Below the pieces are notes generated by a model. It was not told the origin of the DNA. It was given only the letters and a program-made list of their open reading frames with translations, and ran no database searches. DNA of 52,494 bases, from the NCBI RefSeq assembly GCF_028435365.1, contig NZ_JAGTJJ010000068.1, forward strand, positions 1 through 52,494, written 5' to 3'. A program made the translations under genes and the position numbers. Shown here piece by piece: positions 49,993-52,494 of the stretch. Source of the stretch: Polyangium jinanense. GTDB lineage: Bacteria > Myxococcota > Polyangia > Polyangiales > Polyangiaceae. The stretch's first letter is position 1. Each line of letters opens with the position of its first letter.

Positions 49993-50823
49993 ATGCTCGC
50001 CCTCGGCGCTGCGCTCGCGCTCGTAATTGGTGTCGTCCTCGGCATGCTCGGCGGCGGCGGCGCCATTCTCACGCTGCCCATGCTCGTGTATTTGCTCCAC
50101 GTCGAGCCGCGGGCCGCCATTGCCACGTCGCTCTTCGTGGTGGGCGTGACCGCGCTCGTGAGTCTCTTCTTCCACGCGCGGCGCGGCCACGTTCGTTATC
50201 GGGTCGGCGCGCTGTTCGGCGCCGCGGCGATGGCCGGCGCTTTCGTGGGCGGGCGGCTCGCGCATTTCGTCCCCGAATCGATCCTCCTCGTCGCATTCGG
50301 CGCGACGATGGTGGGATCGGCCGTCGTCATGCTGCGCGGGCGCGGCGAAGGCTCGGCGGAGCGGCGCGAGCTCCGCGTCGAGCGCGCGCTCTTGCTGGGC
50401 GGCGCCGTGGGGTGTTTTTCGGGCCTCGTCGGCGCGGGCGGCGGCTTTCTCATCGTGCCCGCGCTCGTGCTGTTCGGCGGGCTCGCCATGCGCGAGGCCG
50501 TCGCGACCTCGCTGTTCGTCATCACGCTCCAGTCGTTCGCTGGATTCGCGGGGCACGTGGCGCACGCCCACCTCGATCCGGTCCTCGTCGCGACCGTCAC
50601 CTCGTTCGCCGCCTTTGGCAGCGTGACAGGTGCGCTCCTTTGCAAGCGCGTATCCCCGGACGTCCTGCGCCGCGTGTTCGCGTGGCTCGTCGTGGCGATG
50701 GGCCTCTTCATGCTCGGCAAGCAGCTCCCGCTGCCGCTGCTGCTCCTCGTGGCCGCGCTCGCCCTCGGCATGATCACGCGCCCGTTTGCCGGGGCATTGC
50801 CCGGTCGTCCCGCCGCAAGGTAA
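49993..50823 (+). CDS. TauE/SafE-family permease (sulfite/sulfur-compound exporter)
   Basis: 276-residue membrane protein with about eight helices. Both family repeats are visible: GVVLGMLGGGGAILTLPMLVYLL with RAAIATSLFVVGVTALVS, and GLVGAGGGFLIVPALVLFGG with REAVATSLFVITLQSFAGF. Family members export sulfite, sulfoacetate or related anions or move thiosulfate. Here sulfite or thiosulfate export is likely, since the neighbouring dioxygenase makes sulfite. Co-transcribed with the rhodanese; GAGGGAAAA acts as ribosome site. Confidence 0.9.
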   Translation: MLALGAALALVIGVVLGMLGGGGAILTLPMLVYLLHVEPRAAIATSLFVVGVTALVSLFFHARRGHVRYRVGALFGAAAMAGAFVGGRLAHFVPESILLVAFGATMVGSAVVMLRGRGEGSAERRELRVERALLLGGAVGCFSGLVGAGGGFLIVPALVLFGGLAMREAVATSLFVITLQSFAGFAGHVAHAHLDPVLVATVTSFAAFGSVTGALLCKRVSPDVLRRVFAWLVVAMGLFMLGKQLPLPLLLLVAALALGMITRPFAGALPGRPAAR

Positions 50824-50887
50824 CCCCCCAAGCCGCCGCGCTCCGCGTGTTCTCCCGGGTTTTGCGCGTCCGCTGAGGGCGCTTCCG

Positions 50888-50915
50888 GTGAAACACCGTG
50901 AAACACCCGTGAAAC
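50888..50915. promoter_or_regulatory. Triple direct-repeat activator site upstream of SQR
   Basis: Three GTGAAAC half-sites at 50888-50894, 50898-50904 and 50909-50915, spaced 10 and 11 nt, on one face of the helix. They lie 74-101 nt upstream of the -24 box. Confidence 0.7.
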
Positions 50916-50988
50916 GGGTCTGGAACGTGCCGGGCCTCGTGTTCGCGCGGGCCGCATGTTCCAAGGCGCTGGCGCGTGGAGCACGTGG

Positions 50989-51004
50989 TGGCATCTTGCT
51001 TGCT
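50989..51004 (+). promoter_or_regulatory. Sigma-54 promoter of the sulfide:quinone oxidoreductase gene
   Basis: TGGCATCTTGCTTGCT: GG at 50990-50991 and GC at 51002-51003, with 10 nt between. It lies 42 nt before the ATG and rules out the longer upstream in-frame start at 50956. Confidence 0.8.
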
Positions 51005-51045
51005 TCGCGCCGCGACGAACCGAACCCCCTGGAAGAGAAAACGAG

Positions 51046-52323
51046 ATGGCCACGACCACGCCCGCACCGACCTCCCCGAAAGCAAGCCACCCGCGATCCG
51101 AAGCCGCGGCGATCCCGGAGCTCGGGCGCGCGCGCGTCGTCATCATCGGCGGCGGCACCGCCGGCATCTCCGTGGCCGCACGGCTCTCACGCGCCGGCGT
51201 GGAAGACATCGCGATCGTCGAGCCCTCCGAAAAACACTACTACCAGCCGCTCTGGACGCTGGTCGGCGCGGGCATCGTGAGCGCAGAGCAAACAGAGCGC
51301 GACGAGGCCGCCTACATCCCCGAGCGCGCGCGCTGGATCAAGGACTTCGCCGAGGAGATCGATCCGGTCGCACAAACCGTACGCGTCCGCGGCGGCGGGC
51401 GAATCGGCTACGATTTCCTGGTCGTCGCCCCCGGCATCCAGCTCGATTGGGACGCCGTCCCCGGTCTGCGGGAAGCGCTGAAGACCGACAGCGTATCGAG
51501 CAATTACGATTTCCGCCTCGCGCCGAAGACCTGGCGTCTCATCGAGGCCTTCCACGGCGGTACGGCGCTGTTCACGCACCCCGCAGGGCCGATCAAATGC
51601 GCAGGCGCGCCGCAGAAGATCACGTATCTCGCCTGTGATCACTGGCGCAAGACGGGCGTGCTCGATCGGTCGAGCGTGATCCTCGGCTCGGGGCAGAAGG
51701 CGATCTTCGGGGTCGCGGAATACCGCGCGCTGCTCGAGAAGGTCGTCGAGCGCTACGGCATCCAGACCAAATTCGAGCGCAACCTGGTGGAGGTGCATCC
51801 GGACCGGAAGGAGGCAATCTTCGCCGTCATGGGGGATCCGGCGGGCACGCGGGAGACGATTCGTTACGACATGATGCACGTGGTGCCGCCGCAGAGCGCG
51901 CCCGATTTCATCAAGCGGAGCCCAATCGCGCACAAAGAGGGCCCGAACAAGGGCTGGGCCAAGGCCGACAAGCACACGATGCAGAACCCCGATTACCCGA
52001 ACGTGTTCGCACTCGGCGACGCATCAGAGCTGCCGACCTCGCGCACAGGCGCAGCCATCCGCAAGGAGGCGCCAGTCCTCGTGGAAAACCTGATCGCCGT
52101 GATGAATGGCAAGGAGCCCGTGGCAAAATACGACGGTTACGCCTCATGCCCGCTCGTGACCTCGTACGATACGATGCTCCTCGCCGAATTCGATTACAGC
52201 GGCAAACCCACGCCGTCGATCCCGATCATCGACACGATGAAGGAGCGGCACGACATGTACCTGCTCAAGCGGTACGGGCTGCCCTGGATGTACTGGAATC
52301 TGATGCTGCGCGGGCTGTCCTGA
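51046..52323 (+). CDS. sqr: Sulfide:quinone oxidoreductase, type II (SQRDL)-like
   Basis: 425-residue flavoprotein that oxidises sulfide to persulfide and passes electrons to the quinone pool at the membrane. A Thr/Pro/Ala-rich extension of about 30 residues precedes the FAD motif VVIIGGGTAGISVAARL. Cysteines typical of type II SQR are Cys185 (IKCAGAPQK), Cys197 (YLACDHW) and Cys368 (GYASCPLVT). NVFALGDASELPTSRTGAA is the second flavin motif, and a C-terminal amphipathic helix (KERHDMYLLKRYGLPWMYW) should mediate membrane contact. Own sigma-54 promoter and GTGAAAC boxes. The persulfide formed would feed the dioxygenase and rhodanese upstream. Confidence 0.94.
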   Translation: MATTTPAPTSPKASHPRSEAAAIPELGRARVVIIGGGTAGISVAARLSRAGVEDIAIVEPSEKHYYQPLWTLVGAGIVSAEQTERDEAAYIPERARWIKDFAEEIDPVAQTVRVRGGGRIGYDFLVVAPGIQLDWDAVPGLREALKTDSVSSNYDFRLAPKTWRLIEAFHGGTALFTHPAGPIKCAGAPQKITYLACDHWRKTGVLDRSSVILGSGQKAIFGVAEYRALLEKVVERYGIQTKFERNLVEVHPDRKEAIFAVMGDPAGTRETIRYDMMHVVPPQSAPDFIKRSPIAHKEGPNKGWAKADKHTMQNPDYPNVFALGDASELPTSRTGAAIRKEAPVLVENLIAVMNGKEPVAKYDGYASCPLVTSYDTMLLAEFDYSGKPTPSIPIIDTMKERHDMYLLKRYGLPWMYWNLMLRGLS

Positions 52324-52336
52324 ATCGCCGCGCCGC

Positions 52337-52367
52337 GCCGGGGTTTCACCCCGGACCCGACCAGGGG
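52337..52367. repeat. Nested-hairpin repeat, interrupted copy 5
   Basis: CCGGGGTTTCACCCCGG hairpin followed by ACCCGACCAGGGG, the left-arm pattern of the hairpin repeat, cut off where the IS terminal repeat begins at 52368. It indicates that the IS inserted into a copy of the repeat. Confidence 0.6.
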
Positions 52368-52384
52368 CTGAGCATTGGTCTCAT
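52368..52384. mobile_element. Terminal inverted repeat of an IS entering at the right edge
   Basis: CTGAGCATTGGTCTCAT, identical to the 17-bp ends of the MITE at 6358-6752. It overlaps the stop codon of a minus-strand transposase C-terminus, as at the end of an insertion sequence. Confidence 0.75.
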
Positions 52385-52494
52385 CTCGCGAGCCCATTCT
52401 CCCTGAGCACCCGTAGCATCTCTGCTGCGGGTGCCAGTCGTTCGAGCCCGCGGCTGATGGTGACGGATCCGGGGGGTCCTCCGGAGGACTTGCC
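52381..52494 (-). CDS. Transposase C-terminus, IS4-like (partial, runs off the window)
   Basis: The last 37 codons of a minus-strand gene, open to the window edge and ending in TGA at 52381-52383. The GPPGSVTISRGLERLAPAAE region resembles the C-terminal PG-x-x-T-x-x-R-G-L-x-R-L block of IS4-group DDE transposases. It is followed immediately by the terminal inverted repeat. The 9-bp duplication around the related MITE fits this family. The catalytic DDE residues lie outside the window, so the family call rests on a short stretch. Confidence 0.55.
   Translation of the reverse strand, partial: GKSSGGPPGSVTISRGLERLAPAAEMLRVLRENGLAR

Noticed and set aside
50956..51045. Upstream in-frame start giving SQR a 30-residue extension
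   Set aside because: The -24/-12 promoter at 50989-51004 lies inside this extension, so it would not be transcribed from that promoter.

Overview
The window comes from a high-GC delta-proteobacterial lineage, most probably a myxobacterium of the Polyangium/Sorangium type. The clearest sign is a set of three tandem secreted proteins ending in a MYXO-CTERM sorting tail (Gly-Cys-Gly-Cys, a hydrophobic stretch, an Arg cluster). Other signs are the many lipoproteins with Gly/Ala/Pro-rich linkers, lipoproteins without a recognisable family, sigma-54 activators, an ECF/FecR module and GC-rich intergenic repeats. There are no rRNA or tRNA genes and no CRISPR array.

Layout, left to right. 1-8.6 kb: a two-subunit CoA-transferase, then a decayed stretch (43-bp tandem repeats, fragments of an IS91-type transposase and of a Cys-rich protein), a lipoprotein, an XRE regulator, two small membrane proteins, a metallophosphoesterase, and a 395-bp MITE with 9-bp target duplications next to a damaged alpha/beta hydrolase. 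8.6-13 kb: an RND efflux pair (membrane fusion protein plus transporter) without an outer-membrane factor. 13-19 kb: a lipoprotein with two aspartic-protease DTG motifs, a second 43-bp tandem array, an ECF sigma / FecR-TPR / outer-membrane protein operon and a lipoprotein with a duplicated domain. 19-22.7 kb: an actinobacterial-looking cytochrome P450 and a MerR regulator that share the same palindromic promoter, separated by a di-heme lipoprotein. 22.8-28.5 kb: an amidohydrolase, an extensin-like peptidase-fold protein and two lipoproteins. 28.5-35.8 kb: three tandem FG-GAP/MYXO-CTERM paralogues, the middle one broken by a nonsense codon. 36-43 kb: secreted hydrolases (CocE-like, M15, C11 clostripain-like, transglutaminase-elicitor-like, S41). 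43-47 kb: a mono-heme lipoprotein with an outer-membrane protein, and two PAS-STAS proteins around a methyltransferase.

47-52.3 kb is a compact sulfide/persulfide oxidation module: a persulfide-dioxygenase-like MBL protein, a FisR-like sigma-54 activator with a CxxC pair in its sensor domain, a rhodanese, a TauE/SafE permease and a type II-like sulfide:quinone oxidoreductase. Three transcription units each carry a good -24/-12 (sigma-54) promoter preceded by GTGAAAC boxes, so the activator, promoters and targets read as one self-contained regulon. This is the most coherent system in the window.

Mobile DNA runs through the window. A nested-hairpin repeat occurs at least four times, with a fifth partial copy near the right edge. 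The MITE carries the same 17-bp terminal repeat as a truncated IS4-like transposase gene entering at the right edge, which suggests an autonomous/non-autonomous pair.
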